Shown: piece by piece, positions 16,988 through 25,127 of the stretch
How the letters are laid out: the number at the start of each line of letters is the position of its first letter
How positions within the stretch are numbered: the stretch's first letter is position 1
Source: Streptomyces sp. PCS3-D2
GTDB taxonomy: Bacteria; Actinomycetota; Actinomycetes; Streptomycetales; Streptomycetaceae
Assembly (NCBI RefSeq): GCF_000612545.2
Contig: NZ_CP097800.1
Span: forward strand, 620,001 to 684,000
Length of the DNA stretch: 64,000 nt
Reading direction: 5' to 3'
The notes under the pieces: model-generated
Told to the model about the DNA's origin: nothing
The model's database searches: none
The model's input: the letters and a program-made list of their open reading frames with translations, nothing else
Translations under genes and position numbers: made by a program

Positions 16988-17637
16988 CCTCCACCCCGTA
17001 CACCGTCGCCGACGTGATGACCACCCAGGTCGTCGCCGTCACGCCCGACACCGGATTCAAGGACATCGCCGCCGCGATGAAGCGGTGGAAGGTGACCGCG
17101 CTCCCCGTCGTCGAGGGCGAGGGCCGTGTCGTCGGAGTGGTCTCCGAGGCCGATCTCCTGCCCAAGGAGCAGTTCCACGAGCACGGCCCGGGCATGATCG
17201 ACCGGATGCGGCGCCTCGGTCACGACGCCAAGGCCGGATCCACCCACGCCGAGGACCTCATGACCAGCCCCGCCGTCACGATCCGACCCGACGCCGTCCT
17301 GCCCCGGGCCGCTCGCCTGATGGCCGACCGCCGCATCAAGCGCCTCCCGGTGGTCGACGCGGACGGCACCCTCAGGGGCATCGTCAGCCGCGCCGACCTC
17401 CTCAAGGTCTTCCTCCGCACGGACGAAGAGCTCACCGAGGAGATCCGCCGCAGCGTCATCGAGCGCCTCTTCCCGGTCTCCCACGACAGGGTCACGGTCA
17501 CCGTCGCGCGGGGGACCGCCACCCTGACCGGCAGCGTGCGCGACCCGCACCTGATTCCCATGGCCGAACGACTCGCCCGGTCCGTCGAGGGCGTCGTCGA
17601 CGTCCGCTGCCGGCTGGAGGCGCGCGGCGCGGCGTGA
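16984..17637 (+). CDS. CBS-pair plus BON domain protein (paralogue 2)
   Basis: 217 residues, same architecture as the gene at 11324. CBS 1 covers about 5-70 (VADVMTTQVVAVTPDTGFKDIAAAMKRWKVTALPVVEGEGRVVGVVSEADLLPKEQ), CBS 2 about 88-148 (AEDLMTSPAVTIRPDAVLPRAARLMADRRIKRLPVVDADG), and a BON domain the rest (RVTVTVARGTATLTGSVRD...SVEGVVDVRCRLE). It presumably has the same nucleotide-sensing role. Its ATG lies in the stop of the small ORF upstream. The PfkB-family kinase follows 76 bp later. Confidence 0.86.
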   Translation: MTSTPYTVADVMTTQVVAVTPDTGFKDIAAAMKRWKVTALPVVEGEGRVVGVVSEADLLPKEQFHEHGPGMIDRMRRLGHDAKAGSTHAEDLMTSPAVTIRPDAVLPRAARLMADRRIKRLPVVDADGTLRGIVSRADLLKVFLRTDEELTEEIRRSVIERLFPVSHDRVTVTVARGTATLTGSVRDPHLIPMAERLARSVEGVVDVRCRLEARGAA

Positions 17638-17713
17638 GCTCGGTCCTCCCGTCCGGCCGGGCGGGTGCCAGGCGTCGGGGCTTCGGCGACAGGGGGCGGA
17701 GAGGAGGTACGCG

Positions 17714-18733
17714 ATGACCGCCGCAGGGGACGTGGCGCGACCGGGTGCCGGGAGCGTGCAGCAGGGCGAAGCCCGCGGGGACGCCGCAGGGCCGCCCGTC
17801 GTCACCTTGACGATGAATCCCGCGGTCGATCTCTGCTGGGAGGTCGACCACCTGGAGGAGATCGGAAAGAACCGCGCGCGGGTCAGGTCCGTGGCCGTCG
17901 GCGGCGGAGGGATCAACGTCGCACGTCACGTCGTCCGCTTCGGAGGACGGGCCACCGCCGTCCACACCGCGGGAGGCGAGGTCGGCCTGCGCCTCAACCG
18001 GCTGCTGGAGGAAGAGGGCATCGACCACGTGTGCGTCGACGTCGAGGACGACACCCGCGAAGCACTCGTACTCTTCGATGCCGCGTCGCGTCGCAGCTAC
18101 CACGTCGTGCCTCCCGGCCCACGACTGCACGCACGGGAGGGACAGCGGGGCCTGGAGGTGCTGGCACAGGCCGCCGCCAGCAGCCCGTACGTCGTGGCCA
18201 GTGGAAGCCTGCCCGGCGGCCTGTCCGACGACTACTACGCGGCCGTCGCGCGCCAGGTCAGGGAAGCCGGGTCGCGACTGGTGCTGGACACCTCCGGTCC
18301 TGCTCTTCGGGCAGCGCTCACGGAGGGCGTGTTCCTGTTCAGGTGCAACCGGACGGAGGCCGCCGGGCTCACCGGCCGGGCCGTCAACGGCTTCGACGAC
18401 GCCCGAGCCCTCAACGAGCACCTGCTCGAAACGGGGGCCGCCGAGATCGCCGTCACCACGCTCGGAGAGCTGGGCGCCCTGTGCTCGACCCACCTCGGCC
18501 ACACCGAGCTCCACACACCGCCGCTGCCCGGCGAACCCCTGAGCGATGCGGGGGCGGGAGACAGCATGGTCGCCGCTCTCACCACGGAGCTGGTCGCCGG
18601 AGCGGACCCCGTCAGCGCCTGCGCCCTGGGCGTGGCCACGGCCGCCGCAGCGATGCTCACCCCCAGCACCGAACCCTTCGACGTGGACGTGGCGCTGGCG
18701 CTCCGCTCGCAGGTGAGGACCGTCGGTGCCTGA
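17714..18733 (+). CDS. PfkB-family sugar kinase (1-phosphofructokinase/6-phosphofructokinase 2 type)
   Basis: 339 residues. The first 28 are a disordered extension. VVTLTMNPAVDLCWEV starts the ribokinase fold, KNRARVRSVAVGGGGINVARHVVRFGG is the substrate motif, ASGSLPGGL is in the middle, and SDAGAGDSMVAAL (near 278-290) carries the catalytic Asp and anion hole. This matches the LacC/FruK/PfkB group, which phosphorylates fructose 1-phosphate, fructose 6-phosphate or tagatose 6-phosphate. The neighbourhood of CBS, Usp and GH65 genes recalls the mycobacterial dormancy gene pfkB, but the exact substrate is unknown. GAGGAGG lies 6 bases before the ATG. Confidence 0.84.
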   Translation: MTAAGDVARPGAGSVQQGEARGDAAGPPVVTLTMNPAVDLCWEVDHLEEIGKNRARVRSVAVGGGGINVARHVVRFGGRATAVHTAGGEVGLRLNRLLEEEGIDHVCVDVEDDTREALVLFDAASRRSYHVVPPGPRLHAREGQRGLEVLAQAAASSPYVVASGSLPGGLSDDYYAAVARQVREAGSRLVLDTSGPALRAALTEGVFLFRCNRTEAAGLTGRAVNGFDDARALNEHLLETGAAEIAVTTLGELGALCSTHLGHTELHTPPLPGEPLSDAGAGDSMVAALTTELVAGADPVSACALGVATAAAAMLTPSTEPFDVDVALALRSQVRTVGA

Positions 18734-18849
18734 GGGGCCCCCACCGTACCCCGCCCCGGCACGGACTCCGCCTTCGCCCGTCCCGGGACCGGTGGAGGAC
18801 GGCGGGCAGGTCCTTCGCCCGGACCACGTGCGTCCCGCCGGCGGCGCCG

Positions 18850-19347
18850 TCAGCCCCAGCGGCGCGGAGGCACCTCGTCCAGGCGGACGAACGGAATCTG
18901 CCGGCCCGCTGCCCGGAACGACTCCGGGTCGTGCGTGGGCTCGCCCAGGGCGAGCCAGCGGCACAGGACCCGTGCGGCGCGCGGGTGCCGTACGGAGTAG
19001 TCGGCCATGACCTCGCCGCCTTCGTCCGCCGTGAGGAAGTGCGCGCTGACCGGATAGACCGTCCGACCGACCTGGATGGTCACCTTCGGAACGTGCCGCA
19101 GGTTCCGGTACCACTGGGCCTGGGCCCCGAATCCCGAGGCGACGGTCCAGCTCCCCCGGGCCGGATCGTGAGCCACCACCTCCAGACAGACCTCGCGGGG
19201 CTGCCCGGACACGCGCCCGATGTGCCGGAGGAGAAGCATCCGCCTGCCGAGGAGCGCGCCGAGGCCGATGCGGTACAGACCGATCGGCAGCCGGGCGACT
19301 GCTCTGCGCCAGCCCGTGGGCGCTTGCGGGCGCTGTCGTGGGCTCAC
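18850..19347 (-). CDS. Deazaflavin (F420)-dependent nitroreductase-family protein
   Basis: 165 residues with features of the DDN/F420-dependent split-barrel family: LGALLGRRMLLLRHIGRVSGQPREVCLEVV, then GSWTVASGFGAQAQWYRNLRHVPKVTIQVGRTVYPVSAHFL. These bind cofactor F420 or FMN and reduce quinones or nitro compounds. A GTG start at 19347 is chosen because the homologous region begins soon after and a GGGGGCGGCAC tract precedes it; the longer frame from 19458 has no family similarity. It is convergent with the PfkB gene and divergent from the PP2C phosphatase. Confidence 0.75.
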   Translation of the reverse strand: MSPRQRPQAPTGWRRAVARLPIGLYRIGLGALLGRRMLLLRHIGRVSGQPREVCLEVVAHDPARGSWTVASGFGAQAQWYRNLRHVPKVTIQVGRTVYPVSAHFLTADEGGEVMADYSVRHPRAARVLCRWLALGEPTHDPESFRAAGRQIPFVRLDEVPPRRWG

Positions 19348-19550
19348 CGTGCCGCCCCCGGCTCCCGCGTCATGGCGCCGCCGCTGCCGACAAGTACGTA
19401 ACAGTCGCATCGCGGGGTGATTTGCTGGATAAACTTTTGCATAGTCTAAACGTGACACGCGGCGGGCCCTCCGATCAACAGCCGCTTCCGTGTCGATGGA
19501 CAGGAATGGGCGCTGCTGTCCGCACGCCGACGAGGACCCGGGAGTACGAC

Positions 19551-20681
19551 GTGGATCTCCATCGCTCCGGGAGCGTCCCCGGCAAGCGCGCGCTGCTCGC
19601 GATCCCCTATGCGGTGATGGCCATCGTCGCGGTGGCGGACGTCACCGCGGGACCGGGAGTGGGACTGCTGCCCCTGGTCTCGCTCGGGCCGGCCTTCGCC
19701 GGCCTCGCGGGCAGTTGGCGCCGTACGGCCGCCATCGGCGCGGCGGCGATGGCCCTGTGCTGCGCTCTGGGTCTCTACGACGGCCTCTTCCAGAACCGCC
19801 GCGGCTACACCGCCCTGACCGCGGTCGCCGGGGTGACCGTCGCCGGCATCGCCGCGGCCCTGGTCCGCGGACGTCAGGAGCGCGAGCTCGCAAGCGTCCG
19901 CACCATTGCGGAGGCGGCTCAGCGGGTACTGCTGCGGCCGGTGCCGCGCAGCGCCGGGCACCTGCGCGCCGCGGTCTCCTACACCTCCGCCGTCGCGGAG
20001 GCCCGGATCGGCGGGGATCTGTACGAGGTCGTTCCGGTGCCCGGGGGTGGCGTCCGTGTGATCATCGGAGACGTCCAGGGCAAGGGGCTGGAGGCGGTCG
20101 AGACGGCGGCGACCGTGCTCGGCGCGTTCCGCGAAGCCGCGCACGACGAGCCGCACCTGACCGGTGTCGGCGCCCGGGTGGACCGGGCGGTTCTGCGCAC
20201 CCTGGGAAGCGACGGTTACGGGGAGAAGTTCGTCACGGCGCTGCTCGCGGAGATAACGGAAGCCGGCGGGGTCGTCTTCCTCAACTACGGTCACGCGCCG
20301 GCCATGCTCCTGCGCCCGTCCCGCCCCCCGGCCTTCCCCGAACCCCCTCAGCCCGCTCCGCCGCTCGGCCTGGCCTGGAGTGCCGCGGACGGCCCCCAGC
20401 CCTACAGCATCGACTTCGGCCCTGGAGACCAACTGCTCCTCTACACGGACGGCGTCTCGGAGGCCCGCGACACCGATGGCGTCTTCTACCCCCTGGGGGA
20501 GCGGAGCGGGCTGCTGTCGGACCCGGATCCCCAGCAGGCTCTCGACGCGCTGCGCGAGGATGTCGTGGCCTACGCCGGCGGGCCCCTGCACGACGACGCG
20601 GCCATGCTGTTGCTGCGGTGCCGGCAGGACGCGGGCGTCGGACCGGTGGGCCGGTCGGACGAGGCACCGGCGCCGGCCTGA
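19551..20681 (+). CDS. PP2C-type serine phosphatase with N-terminal membrane region (RsbU/SpoIIE family)
   Basis: 376 residues from a GTG with GGGAG 6 bases upstream; an ATG at 19506 would add 15 residues. Three or four hydrophobic segments occupy residues 10-105 (ALLAIPYAVMAIVAVADVTAG, LLPLVSLGPAFAGLAG, and two more). The catalytic domain has EARIGGDLYEVVPVPGG, VIIGDVQGKGLEAVETAA, VFLNYGHAPAML and LLLYTDGVSEARDTDG, the Asp-based metal ligands of PPM phosphatases. Members dephosphorylate anti-sigma antagonists to free stress sigma factors; no antagonist or kinase gene is adjacent. An AT-rich promoter-like stretch lies at 19418-19450. Confidence 0.85.
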   Translation: MDLHRSGSVPGKRALLAIPYAVMAIVAVADVTAGPGVGLLPLVSLGPAFAGLAGSWRRTAAIGAAAMALCCALGLYDGLFQNRRGYTALTAVAGVTVAGIAAALVRGRQERELASVRTIAEAAQRVLLRPVPRSAGHLRAAVSYTSAVAEARIGGDLYEVVPVPGGGVRVIIGDVQGKGLEAVETAATVLGAFREAAHDEPHLTGVGARVDRAVLRTLGSDGYGEKFVTALLAEITEAGGVVFLNYGHAPAMLLRPSRPPAFPEPPQPAPPLGLAWSAADGPQPYSIDFGPGDQLLLYTDGVSEARDTDGVFYPLGERSGLLSDPDPQQALDALREDVVAYAGGPLHDDAAMLLLRCRQDAGVGPVGRSDEAPAPA

Positions 20682-20787
20682 CCGTAAGGGCCGGTGCGGC
20701 GCTGCCGGCCGCCCCGGGTGCGCACGGCGTCCGTCCCGACGGGCGCGAGGCTTCGGCGTAGCGGCCCCCGGGGGCCGTCACCGCTTC

Positions 20788-21345
20788 CTAGGCCGACTTC
20801 CCATCCCTGCGGCCGGATGTGTCGCTCCATCCGAGAGGGAAAAGCGGCCTGTCCCCTTTGGACACGGGCGGCTCTCCCCCGGCGGCGTTGAACGCGGTGA
20901 GCGCGCTGACCAGTGCGGTGCGCTGACCGGGGTCGATACGCGCGGCGATGGCCGCGATCTCCTCCCTGCGCCGGGCCGTGACCTCTTCCACGAGCCGCAG
21001 TCCGGCCGGTGTCGCCGTCAGTATGGTCTCGCGGCGGTTCTCGGGATTGGGCCGCCGGTCCGCCAGTCCCGCCGTGATGAGCCGATCGACCATGCGCATC
21101 GCCGTCGAGGGATTGACGCCCAGGGCGTCCGCGAGCACCACCAGCTTCGCCGCCCCGCGCGTGGCCAGCACCACCAGCATCCGGAACTGCGCGAGCGTGA
21201 CCTTGTCCTCGGCGGCCGCCAGTGAGCGGGCGGAAACCGCCACGAGGAGCCGTGAGGCCGTCAGCAACGCCCGGGTCACGTCGTCCACGTCATCGGTGTC
21301 ATCCACGCCGAACGGAGAAGCTTCGGCGCGCGGGAGATCGGTCAT
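20788..21345 (-). CDS. MarR-family transcriptional regulator
   Basis: 185 residues. The winged helix covers about 45-125: LAQFRMLVVLATRGAAKLVVLADALGVNPSTAMRMVDRLITAGLADRRPNPENRRETILTATPAG, with the NxENRR wing typical of MarR. The C-terminal 30 residues (EPPVSKGDRPLFPLGWSDTSG) are a poorly conserved tail. AAAGGGG precedes the ATG. The adjacent PP2C gene and the ectoine cluster are possible targets, but none is shown. A 16-bp GC palindrome (20762-20777) just past its stop may be a terminator. Confidence 0.83.
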   Translation of the reverse strand: MTDLPRAEASPFGVDDTDDVDDVTRALLTASRLLVAVSARSLAAAEDKVTLAQFRMLVVLATRGAAKLVVLADALGVNPSTAMRMVDRLITAGLADRRPNPENRRETILTATPAGLRLVEEVTARRREEIAAIAARIDPGQRTALVSALTAFNAAGGEPPVSKGDRPLFPLGWSDTSGRRDGKSA

Positions 21346-21804
21346 ACCCCTTTCTACCGTCTGCGCCCCCCGGCGCGCTGAACGGGCCCACTCCCGCTCG
21401 GCGGGCCGGCCTGCGGAGCACCCTGCGGGCTCCGGCGGGGCCCTCGCTCACCGCCGCCCCGGCTTCCGGATCGGGGAGGACGGCGGTCTCGATCGTGCCC
21501 CTCCGCCCCGGGCGCACCAGCAGTACCGAAGGGCGTCTATATCCGCCCAGCAGCCGACGAAACCCCCGGGCACCCGGCGAAGCCATAACGTTCAAGTGGC
21601 AAATTTGGCACAGAGCAAAGACGTTGCACGCTCGTTATAAATCAAGGGTGGTGGGGCAAATATCCGACTTTTTCCTACCCAAAGGCTCGCACTGTTCACC
21701 CTCAGCAGCTCCAGAAGCGCCTCGCCTTCTATCACGAACAGGTGCATCTTCGTAACCCTCTAGGGCCATGCGATCTAGTCCGGTCATGGGTAACTTCGGC
21801 CCGC
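21346..21804. other. Intergenic region upstream of ectA with an AT-rich block
   Basis: About 460 bp hold no convincing gene. The first 230 bp are ordinary GC-rich DNA. From about 21585 to 21690 the composition falls sharply toward AT (for example aaatttggca, ttataaatc, caaatatccgac), which is rare in this genome. A -10-like TATAAA lies at 21636-21641 and a TTGGCA at 21605-21610, but their spacing is not standard. It probably carries the osmoregulated ect promoter. Confidence 0.45.
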
Positions 21805-22356
21805 ATGACCGCCCATGCAGAACTGGCCTCATACCGAAAGCCCCTCACATCCGCTTCTGTCAGCTCCACCGTGCACATCGACCGCCCCCGCCCGAGCGAC
21901 GGCACCGCCCTGTGGCGCCTCGCCCGCGACTCCAGGACCCTGGACCTCAACTCGTCCTACAGCTACCTCCTCTGGTGCCGTGACTTCGCCGGCACGTCCG
22001 CGATCGCCCGCGATCGGGCCGGCCGCGCCGTCGGGTTCGTCAGCGGCTACCTGCGGCCGGACCGCCCCGGGACCCTGTTCATCTGGCAGACCGCCGTCGA
22101 CGAATCCGTCCGCGGGCTGGGGATCGCCGGGGCCATGCTCGACAGCCTCTCCGCCCGGGTCGCCGCGGAACACGGACTGAGCTTCCTGGAGACCACCATC
22201 ACCCCCGGTAACCACTCGTCGGAAAGGCTCTTCGCCTCGTACGCCGAGCGTCACGGCGCGGCCCTGGAGCGCGAGGTGCTGTTCCCGGCCGACGCCTTCC
22301 CCGGGGGCGGGCACCAGCCCGAGGTGCTCCACCGCATCGGGCAGCTCCACTTCTGA
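21805..22356 (+). CDS. ectA: L-2,4-diaminobutyrate N-gamma-acetyltransferase
   Basis: 183 residues, a GNAT acetyltransferase. SSYSYLLWCRDFAGTSAIARDRAGRAVGFVSGYLRPDRPGTLFIWQTAVDESVRGLGIAGAML covers the acetyl-CoA site, with the R/Q-x-x-G-x-G/A loop as RGLGIA. FLETTITPGNHSSERLF is an EctA signature. It acetylates diaminobutyrate with acetyl-CoA, the second ectoine step. The ATG at 21805 gives the normal family length; no clear ribosome site precedes it, and the ATG at 21742 would add 21 unrelated residues. First gene of ectABCD. Confidence 0.92.
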   Translation: MTAHAELASYRKPLTSASVSSTVHIDRPRPSDGTALWRLARDSRTLDLNSSYSYLLWCRDFAGTSAIARDRAGRAVGFVSGYLRPDRPGTLFIWQTAVDESVRGLGIAGAMLDSLSARVAAEHGLSFLETTITPGNHSSERLFASYAERHGAALEREVLFPADAFPGGGHQPEVLHRIGQLHF

Positions 22357-22410
22357 CCCGGTCGCCCGCCGCCCGTACGCCGAACACCGAACACCGACTG
22401 GAGATCCACC

Positions 22411-23679
22411 TTGACCATGACCGAGCCGGTACTGTCCGTCTTCGAGACCGTGGAGTCCGAGGTGCGCAGCTACTGCCGCGCCTGGCCCGTCGTCTTCGAG
22501 CGCGCCAAGGGCAGCCGGCTGTACGACGAACACGGCCGCAGCTACCTGGACTTCTTCGCCGGCGCCGGGTCCCTGAACTACGGCCACAACAACCCGGTCC
22601 TGAAGCGGGCCCTGCTCGACTACCTGGAGCACGACGGCATCACGCACGGGCTCGACATGTCGACCACGGCCAAGAGGACCTTCCTGGAGACGTTCCGCTC
22701 CCGCGTCCTCGAACCCCGCGCACTTCCCTACAAGGTGATGTTCCCGGGGCCCACCGGAACCAACGCCGTCGAAGCGGCACTCAAACTGGCCCGGAAGGCC
22801 AAGGGTCGCGAGTCGGTGGTCTCCTTCACCAACGCCTTCCACGGCATGTCACTCGGTTCCCTCGCCGTCACCGGCAACGCCTTCAAGCGGGCCGGGGCGG
22901 GCATCCCCCTGGTCCACGGCACGCCGATGCCCTTCGACAACTACCTCGGCGGCAGGACCCCCGACTTCCTCTGGTTCGAGCGCCTCCTGGAGGACCAGGG
23001 CTCCGGCCTCAACCAGCCGGCGGCCGTCATCGTCGAGACGATCCAAGGCGAGGGAGGGATCAACGTCGCCCGCGCGGAGTGGCTCCGCGCCCTCGCGGAA
23101 CTGTGCCGACGCCGCGACATGCTGCTCATCGTCGACGACATCCAGATGGGCTGCGGCCGCACGGGCGGGTTCTTCTCCTTCGAGGAAGCGGGCATCACGC
23201 CCGACATCGTCACCCTGTCCAAGTCCATCAGCGGCTACGGACTGCCCATGTCTCTCTGCCTGTTCAAGCCCGAGCTGGACCTGTGGGAGCCGGGCGAGCA
23301 CAACGGGACATTCCGCGGCAACAACCCGGCCTTCGTCACCGCGGCCGCCGCTCTGGAGGCCTACTGGAGCGACGGGTCCCTGCGCGAGCGCACCCTCGTC
23401 CACGGCGGGCGCGTCGAGAGCGCCCTGCGGGAGCTGTGCGCGGAACACGGCCGGCTGGGTGCGACGTACCGGGGTCGCGGACTGGCCTGGGGCATCGAGT
23501 TCACCCAGCGGGAACGCGCGGCGGCGGTCTGCCGCAAGGCCTTCGAGCACGGCCTGCTGGTGGAGACCTCCGGTCCCGAGGACGAGGTCGTGAAACTGCT
23601 CCCGCCGCTCACCATCACCGACGAGGAACTCGACGAGGGCCTGGCGATCATCGCCCGCGCCGTCCGTGAAACCGCCTGA
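22411..23679 (+). CDS. ectB: Diaminobutyrate--2-oxoglutarate aminotransferase
   Basis: 422 residues, a class III PLP aminotransferase. LDFFAGAGSLNYGHNNP, FPGPTGTNAVEAALKLARKAKGRE, HGMSLGSLAVTGN, LLIVDDIQMGCGRTGGFFSFE and the PLP lysine in TLSKSISGYGLPMS (about residue 271) are all present. It makes L-2,4-diaminobutyrate from aspartate semialdehyde and glutamate. A TTG start is given because GGAG lies 7 bases before it; an ATG two codons later is possible. Confidence 0.95.
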   Translation: MTMTEPVLSVFETVESEVRSYCRAWPVVFERAKGSRLYDEHGRSYLDFFAGAGSLNYGHNNPVLKRALLDYLEHDGITHGLDMSTTAKRTFLETFRSRVLEPRALPYKVMFPGPTGTNAVEAALKLARKAKGRESVVSFTNAFHGMSLGSLAVTGNAFKRAGAGIPLVHGTPMPFDNYLGGRTPDFLWFERLLEDQGSGLNQPAAVIVETIQGEGGINVARAEWLRALAELCRRRDMLLIVDDIQMGCGRTGGFFSFEEAGITPDIVTLSKSISGYGLPMSLCLFKPELDLWEPGEHNGTFRGNNPAFVTAAAALEAYWSDGSLRERTLVHGGRVESALRELCAEHGRLGATYRGRGLAWGIEFTQRERAAAVCRKAFEHGLLVETSGPEDEVVKLLPPLTITDEELDEGLAIIARAVRETA

Positions 23680-23712
23680 CCGCACGGCACCGACACCGCG
23701 AAGGACAGCACC

Positions 23713-24117
23713 ATGATCGTCCGATCGTTCAAGGACATCGAGGGAACCGACCGTCACGTCAGGGCGGCCTCCGGTACCTGGGAGAGCAAGCGCATCGTCC
23801 TGGCCCGGGAACGCGTCGGCTTCTCCCTCCACGAGACCGTCCTGTACGCCGGCACCGAGACGTCCATGTGGTACGCGAACCACGTGGAGGCCGTGGTCTG
23901 CACGGCCGGAGAGGCCGAGCTCACGGACGAGGAGACCGGAATCACCTACACGATCACGCCGGGAACCATGTACCTGCTCGACGGCCACGAGCGGCACACC
24001 CTGCGCGTCCGCCAGGAGTTCCGCTGCCTGTGCGTCTTCAACCCGCCCGTGACCGGACGCGAGGACCACGACGAGAACGGCGTCTACCCGCTGCTCACCG
24101 AACCCGACCACCACTGA
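23713..24117 (+). CDS. ectC: L-ectoine synthase
   Basis: 134 residues, a small cupin of normal family length. [44 protein letters not shown] and [18 protein letters not shown] hold the metal-binding Glu, Tyr and His positions. It closes N-gamma-acetyl-diaminobutyrate to ectoine. It lies 33 bp after ectB. Confidence 0.95.
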   Translation: MIVRSFKDIEGTDRHVRAASGTWESKRIVLARERVGFSLHETVLYAGTETSMWYANHVEAVVCTAGEAELTDEETGITYTITPGTMYLLDGHERHTLRVRQEFRCLCVFNPPVTGREDHDENGVYPLLTEPDHH

Positions 24118-24146
24118 ACGCGCAGAAAGGAGAGACAGGTACCACC

Positions 24147-25049
24147 ATGAACCACGCCACCACGCGAACCGTGCGCGACCTGTATCCGACCCGCGGCTCC
24201 GAGGAAGTACTGATCGGTCGCAAGGACCCGGTCGTCTGGTCCGAGCCCGGCACTCCGGGCCCGATGTGGGCCCACGAGCTGGAGAGCTACGAGCGCGACG
24301 GCTTCCTGGCCGTGGACCAGCTGATCACGCCCGAGGAAGTGGACGTCTACCGGACCGAGATGGACCGGCTGCTCCGTGACCCCTCGACGCTGGCCGACGA
24401 CCGGTCCATCGTGGAGCCCAAGTCCCGGGAGGTCCGCTCCGTCTTCGAGGTCCACCGGATCAGCGAGGTGTTCGCGGGCCTCGCCGCGGATCCGCGCGTC
24501 GTCGGCCGCGCACGCCAGATCCTGGGCTCCGACGTGTACGTGCACCAGTCCCGGATCAACGTCAAGCCCGGTTTCGGCGCCAGCGGCTTCTACTGGCACT
24601 CCGACTTCGAGACCTGGCACGCCGAGGACGGCCTGCCGAACATGCGCACCGTGTCCGTGTCCATCGCCCTGACGCAGAACCACACCACCAACGGCGGGCT
24701 GATGATCATGCCGGGATCGCATCGGAGCTTCCTCGGCTGCGCCGGTGCGACGCCCGAGGACAACTACAAGAAGTCCCTCCAGATGCAGGACGCCGGCACC
24801 CCGTCGGACGCGGCACTGACCAAGTTCGCCTCCGCGTGCGGGATCACGCTCTTCACCGGCGCGGCGGGCTCCGCCACCTGGTTCGACTGCAACGCGATGC
24901 ACGGTTCGGGCGACAACATCACCCCCTACCCGCGCAGCAACGTGTTCCTCGTCTTCAACAGCGTGGAGAACCGTCCGGTGAAGCCGTTCGCCGCCCCGGT
25001 GCGCCGCCCCGCCTACATCGCCTCACGGGACTTCACCCCCGTCGGCTGA
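24147..25049 (+). CDS. ectD: Ectoine 5-hydroxylase
   Basis: 300 residues, a 2-oxoglutarate/Fe(II) dioxygenase of the PhyH group. The iron triad is seen as GFYWHSDFETWH (HxD) and CNAMHGSGDN (distal His); QSRINVKPGFGASGFYWHSD is the EctD signature. It converts ectoine to 5-hydroxyectoine, giving better desiccation and heat protection. AAAGGAG lies upstream of the ATG. A strong hairpin follows the stop, so ectABCD is probably one unit partly insulated from ehuB. Confidence 0.95.
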   Translation: MNHATTRTVRDLYPTRGSEEVLIGRKDPVVWSEPGTPGPMWAHELESYERDGFLAVDQLITPEEVDVYRTEMDRLLRDPSTLADDRSIVEPKSREVRSVFEVHRISEVFAGLAADPRVVGRARQILGSDVYVHQSRINVKPGFGASGFYWHSDFETWHAEDGLPNMRTVSVSIALTQNHTTNGGLMIMPGSHRSFLGCAGATPEDNYKKSLQMQDAGTPSDAALTKFASACGITLFTGAAGSATWFDCNAMHGSGDNITPYPRSNVFLVFNSVENRPVKPFAAPVRRPAYIASRDFTPVG

Positions 25050-25056
25050 CACCTCC

Positions 25057-25095
25057 GACCGGCCGGTCCGGCGCAGCGCGCCGGACCGGCCGGTC
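25057..25095 (+). terminator. Perfect 18-bp hairpin between ectD and ehuB
   Basis: The arms gaccggccggtccggcgc and gcgccggaccggccggtc pair perfectly around an AGC loop. No U tract follows. It starts 8 bp after the ectD stop and ends 33 bp before ehuB, so it may terminate ectABCD, stabilise its mRNA, or give graded readthrough into the transporter genes. Confidence 0.65.
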
Positions 25096-25127
25096 CCCCT
25101 GCCCGCAAGGCCACCGAAAGGAATCAG

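Noticed and set aside
21299-21595. A 98-codon minus-strand ORF before the MarR gene
   Set aside because: It overlaps the MarR start, has no ribosome site and a composition typical of non-coding GC-rich DNA.
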